Source: Bacteroidales bacterium (GTDB lineage Bacteria > Bacteroidota > Bacteroidia > Bacteroidales > UBA12077). From it: DNA of 64,000 nt. Where the stretch lies: NCBI GenBank assembly GCA_003446015.1, contig DMBU01000054.1, positions 75,910-139,909 on the forward strand, read 5' to 3'. Positions 1 through 9,277 of the stretch are shown piece by piece (positions within the stretch are counted from its first letter, which is position 1; each line of letters begins with the position of its first letter). The notes under the pieces were generated by a model, which searched no databases, was not told the DNA's origin, and saw nothing but the letters and a program-made list of their open reading frames with translations. The position numbers were made by a program, and so were the translations under genes.

Positions 1-966
1 AAGGGATTAAACTTTAAGGAAGACTTTCCAAGAATCAACTATAATGATGCCATGACTTATTATGGTTCTGATAAGCCGGATTTAAGGTTTGATATGAGGT
101 TCACTGAAATTACTGAGATTGCAAAAGGTAAGGATTTTAAGGTTTTTGACAGTGTTGAATACATTGGAGGAATGAATGCGAAAAATTGTGCTGAATATTC
201 CAGAAAGCAGCTTGATGAACTTACCGAATTTGTGCAAAGACCACAGGTGGGGGCAAAAGGATTAGTATATGTAAAGTATAATATTGATGGAACATTTAAA
301 TCGTCTGTTGATAAATTTTATAATCAGGAAGATTTAAAAACATGGGCTGATTTAATGCATGCTGAACCAGGAGATTTGATATTAATTCTAGCAGGGGAAA
401 GGAATCATACCTTAAATGCGCTCAATGTTTTACGTCTTGAAATGGGAGATAGACTTGGTTTAAGAGATAAAGACAAGTTTGCTCCATGTTGGGTGGTAGA
501 TTTTCCATTACTTGAATGGGATGAAGAAGATAAAAGATTCTTTGCGAAACATCATCCATTTACTTCACCTAAAATTGAAGATATCGCTTTATTTGAATCA
601 GATCCTGGAAAAATGAGAGCCAATGCCTATGATTTTGTGATAAATGGAGTTGAAATAGGTGGCGGATCAATTAGGATATTTAATACTGAATTACAACATA
701 AAATGTTTGAAGCTTTAGGTATATCCAAAGAAGAAGCTCAGTTAAAGTTTGGATTTTTATTAAATGCATTTAAATTTGGAGCTCCACCTCATGGAGGTAT
801 TGCTTTTGGTTTGGATCGATGGTGCTCTGTTTTCGGTGGTTCTGAGTCTATACGAGACTTCATTGCATTCCCAAAAAATAATTCTGGTCGTGATGTAATG
901 CTCGATACACCAGGAAAAATTGATAAAAAACAATTGGATGAATTGATGTTAAAAATAAAGGAATAA
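1..966 (+). CDS. aspS: Aspartyl-tRNA synthetase, C-terminal part (cut by window edge)
   Basis: Charges tRNA-Asp with aspartate in the cytoplasm. The frame is open from base 1, so the gene begins upstream; about 321 codons are present, roughly the C-terminal half of a ~580-residue bacterial AspRS. Visible class II synthetase features are a GSDKPDLRF stretch just after the left edge, the bacterial GAD insertion domain over the next 150-200 residues, the FAKHHPFTSP segment, and motif 3 in GIAFGLDRWCSVFGG near the end, followed by IRDFIAFPKN, which is typical of AspRS. A strong terminator follows directly. Family assignment is certain. Whether it is discriminating or non-discriminating cannot be judged without the N-terminal anticodon-binding domain. 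Confidence 0.97.
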   Translation, partial: KGLNFKEDFPRINYNDAMTYYGSDKPDLRFDMRFTEITEIAKGKDFKVFDSVEYIGGMNAKNCAEYSRKQLDELTEFVQRPQVGAKGLVYVKYNIDGTFKSSVDKFYNQEDLKTWADLMHAEPGDLILILAGERNHTLNALNVLRLEMGDRLGLRDKDKFAPCWVVDFPLLEWDEEDKRFFAKHHPFTSPKIEDIALFESDPGKMRANAYDFVINGVEIGGGSIRIFNTELQHKMFEALGISKEEAQLKFGFLLNAFKFGAPPHGGIAFGLDRWCSVFGGSESIRDFIAFPKNNSGRDVMLDTPGKIDKKQLDELMLKIKE

Positions 967-1000
967 AAAAAGAGCTCTGAAAAAGAGCTCTTTTCTTTTT
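967..1000 (+). terminator. Rho-independent terminator of aspS
   Basis: Inverted repeat AAAAAGAGCTC (967-977) / GAGCTCTTTT (985-994) with a 7-nt loop, followed by a T-rich run to 1000. It starts right after the aspS stop codon. Confidence 0.9.
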
Positions 1001-1012
1001 ATAGAAATGAAA

Positions 1013-1966
1013 TTAAATTTTGGTGTCAGTTGTAAACTTATATTGATCTTTGATATCCCATTGTTTAGTGTTTCTATTCCAGAAATATTCTGTTTTTTCA
1101 GTCATGTATCCTGCATCATTATATAATGCGTTATATTTGTTGTAATTAATCCAGATGTCATTTGAATAATCATACTTCTTTTCCTGGTGCTCAATTTGGT
1201 TACCCTCTTTGTCATAAAACATTTCAAACATAACACCTTTTAACCAATTTTCAGTACTTGTATTCCATGTATAGCGAATTTCGCTTGTTCTATCTCCTCT
1301 CCAGTTATATTCGATCTCATATTTGCCTTCTGTTTTCCAGTCATTTATTGACCAGGTTTCTGCAATAACTTGTGAAGGTGGTGAATACGGATTCTCAAAT
1401 TCCATTAGAAATTGTTTGTGATTATCCCAGTTTTTAGTTACTCCATTATAAAGCTTAATAGTTACTGTGTTTTTATCTCCATTTGAATTGTAAGAGATTA
1501 AATATTTCATAATGTTATACCATTCATTCGTTGGCTTTTTCCATTGTTGAAATAATACTTCTTCTTTATTTCTTCCTTTGTATGATGTGGTTCTAAGTTG
1601 AGCATTAACCCAATTTTTTGACGATCCATCCCATTCCTGGGTAATTTCTTCAATTTCATTGCCTTTATCATCATAAGTGTAATTTACTCTCAGATAATTT
1701 GCCCAAACTTGAGATTTATTTTGCCAGATTTGAACAAAATTTTCTGTAGGATTTTGATTAGCATTAAATCGTCTTATTTCTCTTTGGAAAAAATCCCAGG
1801 AATTTGTAGTAGAATTAAACTGGAAAGTATACAATGTATCTGCATCTGACCAATTCATTTTAGGTTTATTATCATCAGGTATTTCTGATTTTGGTTGTGC
1901 ATTTGCATTTATTACCATGAATGCCGACAACACTAGTCCGATCGTTAATTTACTTATTGTTTTCAT
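1013..1966 (-). CDS. Secreted tryptophan-rich repeat protein of unknown function
   Basis: The 317-residue product starts with a clear Sec signal peptide (Lys near the N terminus, hydrophobic core, probable cleavage after ANA around residue 23). The mature part is built from degenerate repeats of about 40 residues. Each has an NW or EW pair, a Y-x-Y or similar beta-strand, and a turn of the type YDDKGN, YNSNGD, YDKEGN or YNDAG. At least five units are visible. This resembles YD/RHS-like or MORN-like beta repeats, but I do not recognise a named family. It is probably periplasmic or surface-exposed and all-beta. No catalytic motif is seen. It lies alone between two terminators, so it is probably monocistronic. 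Confidence 0.75.
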   Translation of the reverse strand: MKTISKLTIGLVLSAFMVINANAQPKSEIPDDNKPKMNWSDADTLYTFQFNSTTNSWDFFQREIRRFNANQNPTENFVQIWQNKSQVWANYLRVNYTYDDKGNEIEEITQEWDGSSKNWVNAQLRTTSYKGRNKEEVLFQQWKKPTNEWYNIMKYLISYNSNGDKNTVTIKLYNGVTKNWDNHKQFLMEFENPYSPPSQVIAETWSINDWKTEGKYEIEYNWRGDRTSEIRYTWNTSTENWLKGVMFEMFYDKEGNQIEHQEKKYDYSNDIWINYNKYNALYNDAGYMTEKTEYFWNRNTKQWDIKDQYKFTTDTKI

Positions 1967-2070
1967 AGCTTTAGTATTTAAAATTTAACCTTTTTTTTAT
2001 TTTTGGTTTCTATTCTAAAGATAAATTCAAATTAAAATACCCTATGTGATTTTATAAAAGGATAGTTTTT

Positions 2071-2108
2071 ATGAAATAAAAAAGAGCTGCAAATCAGCGC
2101 AGCTCTTT
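2071..2108 (-). terminator. Terminator of the FtsX-type permease gene
   Basis: Inverted repeat AAAGAGCTGC (2081-2090) / GCAGCTCTTT (2099-2108) with an 8-nt loop. Read on the minus strand it is followed by a T-rich tract (2080 down to 2071), placing it just after the stop codon at 2131. Confidence 0.85.
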
Positions 2109-2130
2109 GGATAAAATTTATTTGGAATGC

Positions 2131-4503
2131 CTATTCATATCTTAACGAGTCGGCAGGATTGCTTCGGGCAGCTTTTAGAGCCTGATAAAGGACTGTTAAT
2201 AAAGCAATAAGTAATGATATTATTGCAGACAGGATGAAAATATCCGGAGTAATTCTAACCTTAAAGGCAAAAGTCTGCAACCACTTATTCATTCCATAAT
2301 ATGCTATTGGTATTGCAATTAAATTTGCAATAATAACCCATTTAAAGAATTCCTTAGAAATCATAAGTACAATTTTTGAAACAGAAGATCCTAAGGCCTT
2401 TCTTATCCCAATTTCTTTTGTTCTACTTTCTGCAATAAAAGCTGCAAGTCCGAATAATCCAAGCATTGCAATTATAATTGCAATTAAAGCAAAGTATCGA
2501 AAGAATTTTCCTAACTGGTTGTCAGATTTATAAAGACTGTCAATTTCCTCATTAACAAAGGCATACTCGAAAGGAATATTATTTGAGAATTCTTTAAAAA
2601 CGGTTTCAATTAGTTCTATGGTCTTTTGTGTATTTTCTGGCCGGATTTTTATATTAATAGCCCCTAACCAATCTTCATTCCATACTAGTCCTTGTGGTCC
2701 AATTGTTTCATGAAGTGATCTGTAGTGAAAGTTTTTAAACACTCCTATTACTTCGCATTCTTTACTTGGTAATGCTGTTAAATACCATCTGTCTCTATGG
2801 AAAATTGTTCCGGCTGCAGAATCCATTTTTAAACCACCTTGTTTTACAGCTTCTTCGTTTAAAATTATTTTTTGTTGATGATCAGTTTTATTGTCAAAAG
2901 AGAAATTACGACCTTCAATTAATTCTATTTCGTAAAGATCAAGATATGCCGGATCAATAGGATGCAGTTGAATTGAAGTTAATTCACCATCTGAATTGAA
3001 GTCAAAGTTTTCAGTATTTCTAATTGAACTAATAGGCCCACCGCTATAAGAAACTCCAATAATTTCTGGATGTTCAAGTAGCTTTTGTTTGAAAGCGTCT
3101 TTTTGAGAACCGAGATTTGAATTTAATGCGATGGTTAGAATATTTTCCTTAGTAAAGCCCATGTCCTTATTTTTCAGGTAACTCAGTTGCTTTTGAACAG
3201 TTATAGTTGAAATAATTAGTGCAACAGAAATTGTAAATTGAATAATAATTAAAATTTTTCTAAAAATCGCAGCGCTTTTACCTCTTGTTTTCTCCCCTTT
3301 TAATACTGATACAGAATTAAAAGCAGTTAAATAAAACGAAGGATAGATTCCTGCAAATATTCCTGTTAAAAGAATTCCTGCGATAGATATCATAATAAAT
3401 TGAGGGTTGACAACTTCAATAAATGATAATTCTTTTTGGATAAGATTATTATATACCGGCAGTAATAATTGTACCAAAGTCACAGCAATTAAAAATGAAA
3501 TAAATATGATTAAAATAGATTCAGATAAAAACTGAAAAATAAGTTGCCGTTTATAAGCTCCATGCACCTTTTTTATTCCAACCTCAGTGGCTCTTGATGC
3601 GGCTTTTGCAGTAGTTAGATTTATAAAATTAATACATGCAATAAATATGATAAATATGCCTATGGCTAAAAAGAGCTTCACATTATTTTTATTGCCATGA
3701 ACAACACCAAAATCTGCCTTTGTGTGATCAGCAAAGTAAACATCTTTTAAAGGTCGAAGTGTTATTGACAGATCTTCCCAGTCGGTCCATCTCTCTTTGA
3801 ATTTATTTACTAGTTTTTCTTCTAAATTTTTATTGTCAAATGATTCAGGAAGTAAAAAATAGGTTTGAAATTGCCATGTTCCATAGCTTCTAAGGAACTC
3901 TTTACTGTTTATTACACCTAATAAGTTGAATGGTATTAAAGCATCAATCTGTATATGAAAGTTTGGAAATTCCTGTATTACACCTTTTACAACTAACTCA
4001 AATCCCTGAGTCGTTTTAAGTATCTGACCCAGCGGATCTTTATCACCAAAAAATATTTTTGCAACTCTTTCTGTTAGTATAATTGAATTTGACACATCAA
4101 ATGCAGTTTCTGGATCTCCCAATATAAAACGGGTTGTAAATACATCGAAAAATGAAGAGTCAGCAAGCATAACTTTTGGAATTTTAAATGCTGTTGTTTC
4201 ATAATTTAGAACAAAGCTACCCCATGATTTAAAACGAACAACTTTTTCAATTTCAGGAAACCAATCTTGCGCATCAAGACCGGCTGCTGAAGGTAAATGA
4301 ACTGATTCTGCATCACCAAACTCAAAACGATAAATTCGGTTATAATTTTCGTTAAACTTATCGTAGGAATATTCATTATGCACATATAACATAATAAGTA
4401 TAAATAAAGTAATCCCAATTGACAGGCCAATAAAGTTTATGAGAGAATATCCAAAGTTCCTGTATATATTTCTAAATGCTGTTTTTAAATAGTGCTTAAT
4501 CAT
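2131..4503 (-). CDS. ABC transporter permease, MacB/FtsX type
   Basis: The 790-residue integral membrane protein has two MacB_PCD plus FtsX modules. There is one N-terminal transmembrane helix (SLINFIGLSIGITLFILIMLYV), a periplasmic domain to about residue 270, three helices (about 280-400), then a second linker helix, periplasmic domain and three C-terminal helices ending in ALKAARSNPADSLRYE, a typical end for this family. The motif RATEVGIKKVHGA in the first FtsX module and RTKEIGIRKALGSS in the second are the usual cytoplasmic coupling loops. Such Bacteroidota permeases work with a separate MacB/LolD-like ATPase, which is not in this window. The divergent sigma-54 two-component system just upstream suggests envelope-stress or antimicrobial-responsive control. 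Substrate unknown. Confidence 0.9.
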   Translation of the reverse strand: MIKHYLKTAFRNIYRNFGYSLINFIGLSIGITLFILIMLYVHNEYSYDKFNENYNRIYRFEFGDAESVHLPSAAGLDAQDWFPEIEKVVRFKSWGSFVLNYETTAFKIPKVMLADSSFFDVFTTRFILGDPETAFDVSNSIILTERVAKIFFGDKDPLGQILKTTQGFELVVKGVIQEFPNFHIQIDALIPFNLLGVINSKEFLRSYGTWQFQTYFLLPESFDNKNLEEKLVNKFKERWTDWEDLSITLRPLKDVYFADHTKADFGVVHGNKNNVKLFLAIGIFIIFIACINFINLTTAKAASRATEVGIKKVHGAYKRQLIFQFLSESILIIFISFLIAVTLVQLLLPVYNNLIQKELSFIEVVNPQFIMISIAGILLTGIFAGIYPSFYLTAFNSVSVLKGEKTRGKSAAIFRKILIIIQFTISVALIISTITVQKQLSYLKNKDMGFTKENILTIALNSNLGSQKDAFKQKLLEHPEIIGVSYSGGPISSIRNTENFDFNSDGELTSIQLHPIDPAYLDLYEIELIEGRNFSFDNKTDHQQKIILNEEAVKQGGLKMDSAAGTIFHRDRWYLTALPSKECEVIGVFKNFHYRSLHETIGPQGLVWNEDWLGAINIKIRPENTQKTIELIETVFKEFSNNIPFEYAFVNEEIDSLYKSDNQLGKFFRYFALIAIIIAMLGLFGLAAFIAESRTKEIGIRKALGSSVSKIVLMISKEFFKWVIIANLIAIPIAYYGMNKWLQTFAFKVRITPDIFILSAIISLLIALLTVLYQALKAARSNPADSLRYE

Positions 4504-4677
4504 AGTTGTAGAGTTTTTTTATTAAACAAGATTATAGATAATCGTGCCAGTTTGCGCAACTGTAAGTAAATCAGTAGTTAAGGAATGTTACAAATTCTTA
4601 TTTGTTTAATTTATGTGCCAAATTGATACAGTTGTTTGTGTCATATTGAAACAAATCATAAATTTGATTTATTTATT

Positions 4678-6051
4678 ATGTTTTCTATGTCAAAATATAA
4701 AGGTAAGATATTAGTTGTTGATGATGATATAGATGTTTTAACCACTGCACGAATGGTTTTAAAACAAAGATTTTCTGATGTTGAAGTTGAGACAAATCCT
4801 CAAAAAATTCCAGACCATTTTAAGAAAAGTGATATTGATGTGGTTATTTTGGACATGAACTTTAGGCCAGGTGTTACAAGTGGAGAAGAAGGTATTTTTT
4901 GGTTAAAAAAGATTCTTGATATTGATCCTGATGCAAGCATTGTAATGAATACTGCATACGGTGATATCCAGATTGCTGTTGAAGCAATGAAAATAGGAGC
5001 ATCTGAGTTCATTGTAAAACCATGGACAAGCGAAAAATTTTTGGTAACAGTCGAAACCGTTTATAAATTAAGTAAATCAAAAAAACAAGTAAATAAGTTA
5101 CAGCAAACACAACAAGTTTTAAATCAGGAATTAAATAAAGATTATTCCGAAATAATAAGTGAATCAAATGCAATGCAACCTGTATTTTCGGCTATTGATA
5201 AAGTTTCGGGAACTGAAGCGAATGTCCTGATTCTTGGCGAAAATGGCACGGGGAAAGAATTGGTTGCAAGAGAAATTCATCGAAAATCTAAACGATCGGG
5301 TAATTCATTTATTAATGTTGATTTAGGTGCAATTTCGCAAACATTATTTGAGTCGGAATTGTTTGGGCATGCAAAAGGTGCGTTTACTGATGCAAAGGAA
5401 GATAAGCCAGGAAGGTTCGAGATTGCATCTGATGGCACTTTATTTTTAGACGAGATAGGCAATTTATCACTAAATCTTCAATCAAAACTATTATCTGTAA
5501 TACAGAACAAATCAGTAACTCGTGTTGGTTCGAATAAAAATATTGACATAAATATTCGATTGATTTGTGCAACAAACAAAGATTTATATAAAATGGTTGA
5601 TCAGGGAGAGTTTAGAGAGGACCTTCTTTATAGAATTAATACAGTTGAAATTAACTTACCTCCACTTAAAAATCGAAAAAAGGATATTCTTGTATTAGCA
5701 TCAAGGTTTCTTAAAACCTTCTCAGATAAATACAATAAACAAGGATTAAAATTATCTTCAAAAGCCGAGCAAGCCTTGCTGGATTATAACTTTCCCGGAA
5801 ATATTAGAGAACTTCAGCATATTGTTGAAAGAGCAGTGATCATGGCGGAAGGCAAAATAATAACTGAAAATGATCTCTCAATTAAAAAAAGCACAACTTA
5901 TCGTTCAGATTCGTTAAACGTGGAAGATTTAGAAAAGCAAGCCATTCAGGGTGCAATTCAGAAACATAATGGGAATTTTACAAAAGCCTCAGAAGAATTA
6001 GGTCTTGGAAGAAGTACATTATATCGTAAAATGAAGAAATATGGTATTTAA
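4678..6051 (+). CDS. Sigma-54-dependent response regulator (NtrC family)
   Basis: Receives phosphate from the histidine kinase encoded next and activates RpoN promoters. Three domains are visible: a receiver with VVDDD near the start and phospho-acceptor D59 in VVILDMNF; an AAA+ domain with Walker A GENGTGKE (about 187-194), sigma-54 contact loop GAFTDA, Walker B GTLFLDEIG and an arginine-finger region REDLLYRIN; and a C-terminal Fis-type helix-turn-helix ending LGLGRSTLYRKMKKYGI. I take ATG 4678 as start (4687 also possible), because the in-frame extension to 4636 adds residues with no homology to a receiver domain. The stop overlaps the kinase start by 11 bp. The divergent permease gene is the likely target. 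Confidence 0.93.
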   Translation: MFSMSKYKGKILVVDDDIDVLTTARMVLKQRFSDVEVETNPQKIPDHFKKSDIDVVILDMNFRPGVTSGEEGIFWLKKILDIDPDASIVMNTAYGDIQIAVEAMKIGASEFIVKPWTSEKFLVTVETVYKLSKSKKQVNKLQQTQQVLNQELNKDYSEIISESNAMQPVFSAIDKVSGTEANVLILGENGTGKELVAREIHRKSKRSGNSFINVDLGAISQTLFESELFGHAKGAFTDAKEDKPGRFEIASDGTLFLDEIGNLSLNLQSKLLSVIQNKSVTRVGSNKNIDINIRLICATNKDLYKMVDQGEFREDLLYRINTVEINLPPLKNRKKDILVLASRFLKTFSDKYNKQGLKLSSKAEQALLDYNFPGNIRELQHIVERAVIMAEGKIITENDLSIKKSTTYRSDSLNVEDLEKQAIQGAIQKHNGNFTKASEELGLGRSTLYRKMKKYGI

Positions 6052-7381
6052 AAGATTCAAATATATCTCAGTTTTTTATATAACTTTAATTATTGTTCTA
6101 ACCGGACTTGGGGTTTATGTTTTGTTTAACACTTATTTTTGGTTAACATCAATCTGGATTTTTATTTTTGATATTTTAATTGTAATTGCTTTGCTTAATT
6201 TTATAAGTAAAGAACATAGAAAACTCTCTCATTTTTTAGTTTCCATTGATCAAGGTGATTTTGCAACTCCATTTTCTAAAAATTTTGAGGATTTGGATTT
6301 TAACGAAGCCTTTGAACAGCTTTCAGATGTCATAATTTCGCTACGCGATGAGGCTGAAATAAATTATCAGTATTTACAAACCGTAGTGAATCAGATTAAT
6401 ACTGCAATAATTTGTGTAAATGATTCGGATAAAATTGTTTTATCCAATAGTTCATCAAATAAATTGTTCAGGAAAAATGTTTTAAGAGATATTAAGTCCT
6501 TACGAATTTCAAATGATGATCTGCCGCTAATTTTGAAAAATCTTAAGATGAACGAAAAAAAATTGATTAAGTTTAATCTGGGTGGAGAACTATTCAATTA
6601 TTCAGTTCAACTTGCCGAATTTAAATTAAAAAAAGAATTTTTTCGTTTATTTTCTTTTCAGAATGTACAGAGCGAGTTAGAGCAAAACGAATTAGAGTCT
6701 TGGCAGAAATTAACCCGGGTAATGTCACATGAAATCATGAATTCTGCAATTCCAATCTCAAATCTTTCGGGCTTAGTGTATAAAAAATTATTTGACCAGG
6801 ATGATACATTTTTAATGAATATTGATGATGAACAAAAACTTGACATAAAAGAAGGCTTGCACACAATAGAAACTCGTAGTAGAGGACTCGTGAGTTTTGT
6901 AGAGGCAACACGCAATTTTACTAAAATGCCTAAACCTGAACTGGAAGAGATAAACATAAAGACCTTAATAAAAAGAATATTATCCTTATTAAAACCAAAG
7001 ATCGTTGAGGCTGGAATTAATGTTAGTGTAAAAATTGAACCCGAAGAGTTAAAGTTTACCATTGATAAATCGTTAATTGAACAAGCTTTTATCAATTTAG
7101 TTATAAATGCTATTGATGCACTTCAAAAAACTGAAAACCCAACATTGATTATTAATGTATCAAGAAACGTCGAAAATCATATTATCATTATTTTTGAGGA
7201 CAATGGAAAAGGTATATCCGAAGAGGATCTTGAAAATATTTTTATACCATTTTTTACTACAAAACGGGAAGGCTCTGGAATTGGACTCAGCCTTGTTAAA
7301 CAAATCATGTATTTGCATAAAGGAAACATAACCGTTAAATCCACTCTTGGTCAAGGTTCAAGATTTACACTTTCTTTTTAA
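6041..7381 (+). CDS. Membrane sensor histidine kinase, NtrY-like
   Basis: The 446-residue partner of the preceding regulator. It has two N-terminal transmembrane helices (about residues 8-28 and 34-53) with almost no periplasmic loop, so it probably senses the membrane or cytoplasm. A PAS-like region around 105-200 (VVNQINTAIICVNDSDKIV) follows. The HisKA H-box is VMSHEIMNSAIPI, with phospho-acceptor H230. The HATPase domain has the N-box VINAIDAL, G1 DNGKGI, F-box IPFFTTK and G2 GSGIGLSLVKQI. The ATG lies inside the end of the regulator gene (11-bp overlap), indicating translational coupling. The missing sensor loop resembles kinases that monitor membrane state, but the signal is not known. 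Confidence 0.92.
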   Translation: MVFKRFKYISVFYITLIIVLTGLGVYVLFNTYFWLTSIWIFIFDILIVIALLNFISKEHRKLSHFLVSIDQGDFATPFSKNFEDLDFNEAFEQLSDVIISLRDEAEINYQYLQTVVNQINTAIICVNDSDKIVLSNSSSNKLFRKNVLRDIKSLRISNDDLPLILKNLKMNEKKLIKFNLGGELFNYSVQLAEFKLKKEFFRLFSFQNVQSELEQNELESWQKLTRVMSHEIMNSAIPISNLSGLVYKKLFDQDDTFLMNIDDEQKLDIKEGLHTIETRSRGLVSFVEATRNFTKMPKPELEEINIKTLIKRILSLLKPKIVEAGINVSVKIEPEELKFTIDKSLIEQAFINLVINAIDALQKTENPTLIINVSRNVENHIIIIFEDNGKGISEEDLENIFIPFFTTKREGSGIGLSLVKQIMYLHKGNITVKSTLGQGSRFTLSF

Positions 7382-7512
7382 GAAGAAATGTTTAAATCAC
7401 CTCATGGTGGAAAACTTCAACTAAAAATGTTCAAAACTTATCGTTTATTTAGGTGTTAATTGCAAGTATTGATACTATATTTCAAACTTTAATTAATATC
7501 ACACATAGCCCT

Positions 7513-7818
7513 ATGATTACTGTTGATCAAATTGAAAACACCTATCTGGCTTCGTTTTACAATATTACCAGATTAAATGTTTTAAATTCAAAAGAAGTTG
7601 AATCGAAACTATTGCCTTTGGTTAGTAGGTCAGAATGCAGCTTAAAGCTTAATCTTTCAGGAATTAACTTTATTGATAGTGCAGGATTTGAAACATTATT
7701 GAGTTTGTACAAAGTAGCCCAGTTTAATAATTCAAGTTTAAATTTAATAAACCTATCTGAGGAACTAGTTGAACTGGTAAAACTAGTTGAACTTGACCGT
7801 GTTTTTCAGTTAAATTAA
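7513..7818 (+). CDS. STAS-domain protein (anti-sigma factor antagonist-like)
   Basis: A small single-domain protein with the STAS fold. The strand-helix core KLNLSGINFIDSAGFETLLSLYK has the DSAG loop whose Ser is the usual phosphorylation site in SpoIIAA/RsbV-type proteins. The ATG at 7513 starts just before the first predicted strand and gives 101 residues. An in-frame GTG at 7453 would add 20 residues that look unlike a STAS N terminus. No anti-sigma kinase or PP2C phosphatase gene is in the window, so the partner switch is unknown. It lies downstream of the histidine kinase with a 70-130 bp gap and may or may not be cotranscribed. Confidence 0.75.
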   Translation: MITVDQIENTYLASFYNITRLNVLNSKEVESKLLPLVSRSECSLKLNLSGINFIDSAGFETLLSLYKVAQFNNSSLNLINLSEELVELVKLVELDRVFQLN

Positions 7819-7819
7819 A

Positions 7820-9169
7820 TTATTTTACTGGCACTCCAATAAGGGTAGCAGAAGTACATTCAGTTATTTCAACAAAAGCATAATCTCCTATATTGAAATT
7901 GTTTTTAGGAAAAACAACAACCTTGTTTTGGGAAGTTCGTCCAAATAATTTTTCTGTAGATTTTTTCGATACTCCTTCAACCAGTACTTCAAAAACTTTT
8001 CCAATGTCAGCCTTTTTGCTTTTTCTCGATAATTTATTTTGCAGATTAATAATTTCAGTCAAGCGTTTGGTTTTTGTTTCTTCCGGAACATCATCCTTTA
8101 AATGTCTTGAGGCATATGTCTTTGGTCGTTCAGAATACTTAAACATATAAGCAAAATCATAATTCACCCATTCCATTAAACTTAATGTGTCCTGATGATC
8201 TTCTTCTGTTTCTCCCGAAAATCCTGTCATAATATCAGTTGAGATAGCACAATCTGGTAAAATTCTTTTTATTGCTGATATTCTATCCATGTACCATTCC
8301 CTGGTATAAGCTCGCTTCATTTTTTCAAGAATATTAGTACTACCAGACTGTGCTGGTAAATGAATATGATTACAAATGTTATTATACTTTGCCATGGTAT
8401 ATAATACTTCATCAGACATGTCTTTCGGGTGCGAAGTTGAAAAACGTATACGTAAACCAGGATTTATTTTTGCAGTTTTTTCAAGTAATTGAGCAAAGCC
8501 AAAAACCAGACCATTTTCTGAGTTCCATGAATAAGAATCTACATTTTGTCCAATTAAGGTAACTTCTTTATATCCTTTATTATAAAGATCCTCAACTTCT
8601 TTTATAATAGATTCTGGATTTCGACTACGTTCTCTCCCACGAACATATGGTACAATACAATAAGAGCACATATTATTGCAACCTCTCATGATGGAGACAA
8701 AGGCAGAAATTCTGTTTTTGTCTAAACGAACAGGACTTATATCAGCATAGGTTTCTTCCTTTGAAAGGATTACATTCACTGCTTTTTGCCCAGATTCGGC
8801 AGTGTCCAGTAAATTAGGCAAATCTCTATATGCATCTGGCCCTACAACAATATCAACTGTTTTTTCTTCTTCAATAAGTTTTTCTTTTAAGCGTTCGGCC
8901 ATGCAGCCAATCACACCAATTGTAAGTTCTGGTTTCTTCTTTTTAATTTGTTTAAAAACATTTAACCTACCCCAAACACGTTGCTCGGCATTTTCTCTAA
9001 TAGAGCAAGTATTAACCAAAATTACATCAGCTTCATTTATATCTTCAGTAACAGCATATCCCTTATCTTTTAATACAGAAGCCACAACTTCACTGTCGGC
9101 AATATTCATTTGGCAACCATAGGTTTCGATATATAATTTTTGTGATACTCCCGATTTTGAATTACTCAT
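7820..9169 (-). CDS. miaB: tRNA-2-methylthio-N6-dimethylallyladenosine synthase MiaB
   Basis: Radical SAM methylthiotransferase that converts i6A37 to ms2i6A37 in tRNAs reading UNN codons. Its 449 residues match the family. The N-terminal UPF0004 domain carries the three ligands of the auxiliary Fe-S cluster (C19, C55, C89). The radical SAM domain carries CxxxCxxC at C164, C168 and C171 within MRGCNNMCSYCIVPY, followed by VRGRERSR. A C-terminal TRAM domain occupies about 380-445. The stop is only 2 bp from the convergent STAS gene. Assignment to MiaB rather than RimO or MtaB rests on the YGCQMN motif and overall similarity. Confidence 0.95.
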   Translation of the reverse strand: MSNSKSGVSQKLYIETYGCQMNIADSEVVASVLKDKGYAVTEDINEADVILVNTCSIRENAEQRVWGRLNVFKQIKKKKPELTIGVIGCMAERLKEKLIEEEKTVDIVVGPDAYRDLPNLLDTAESGQKAVNVILSKEETYADISPVRLDKNRISAFVSIMRGCNNMCSYCIVPYVRGRERSRNPESIIKEVEDLYNKGYKEVTLIGQNVDSYSWNSENGLVFGFAQLLEKTAKINPGLRIRFSTSHPKDMSDEVLYTMAKYNNICNHIHLPAQSGSTNILEKMKRAYTREWYMDRISAIKRILPDCAISTDIMTGFSGETEEDHQDTLSLMEWVNYDFAYMFKYSERPKTYASRHLKDDVPEETKTKRLTEIINLQNKLSRKSKKADIGKVFEVLVEGVSKKSTEKLFGRTSQNKVVVFPKNNFNIGDYAFVEITECTSATLIGVPVK

Positions 9170-9200
9170 CTTTTAAAGTCTTTATATTAAAAATGTTTTG

Positions 9201-9208
9201 CAAATTTA
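9201..9208 (-). promoter_or_regulatory. Candidate -7 element for miaB
   Basis: On the minus strand reads TAAATTTG, a match to the Bacteroidota -7 consensus TAnnTTTG, about 32 bp upstream of the miaB ATG. No well-spaced -33 TTG is visible. Confidence 0.4.
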
Positions 9209-9248
9209 TTAAAAAATGAACGCAATTTTAATAAATGATTTCTGATCT

Positions 9249-9277
9249 AAAAATAAAAGACAAAAAAGTCTTTATTT
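9249..9277 (-). terminator. Probable terminator of the YidE/AspT-like transporter gene
   Basis: A/T-rich inverted repeat AAATAAAAGAC (9251-9261) / GTCTTTATTT (9268-9277) with a 6-nt A loop. It overlaps the stop codon at 9276-9278 and is followed on the minus strand by a short T run. The stem is mostly A-T, hence moderate confidence. Confidence 0.5.
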
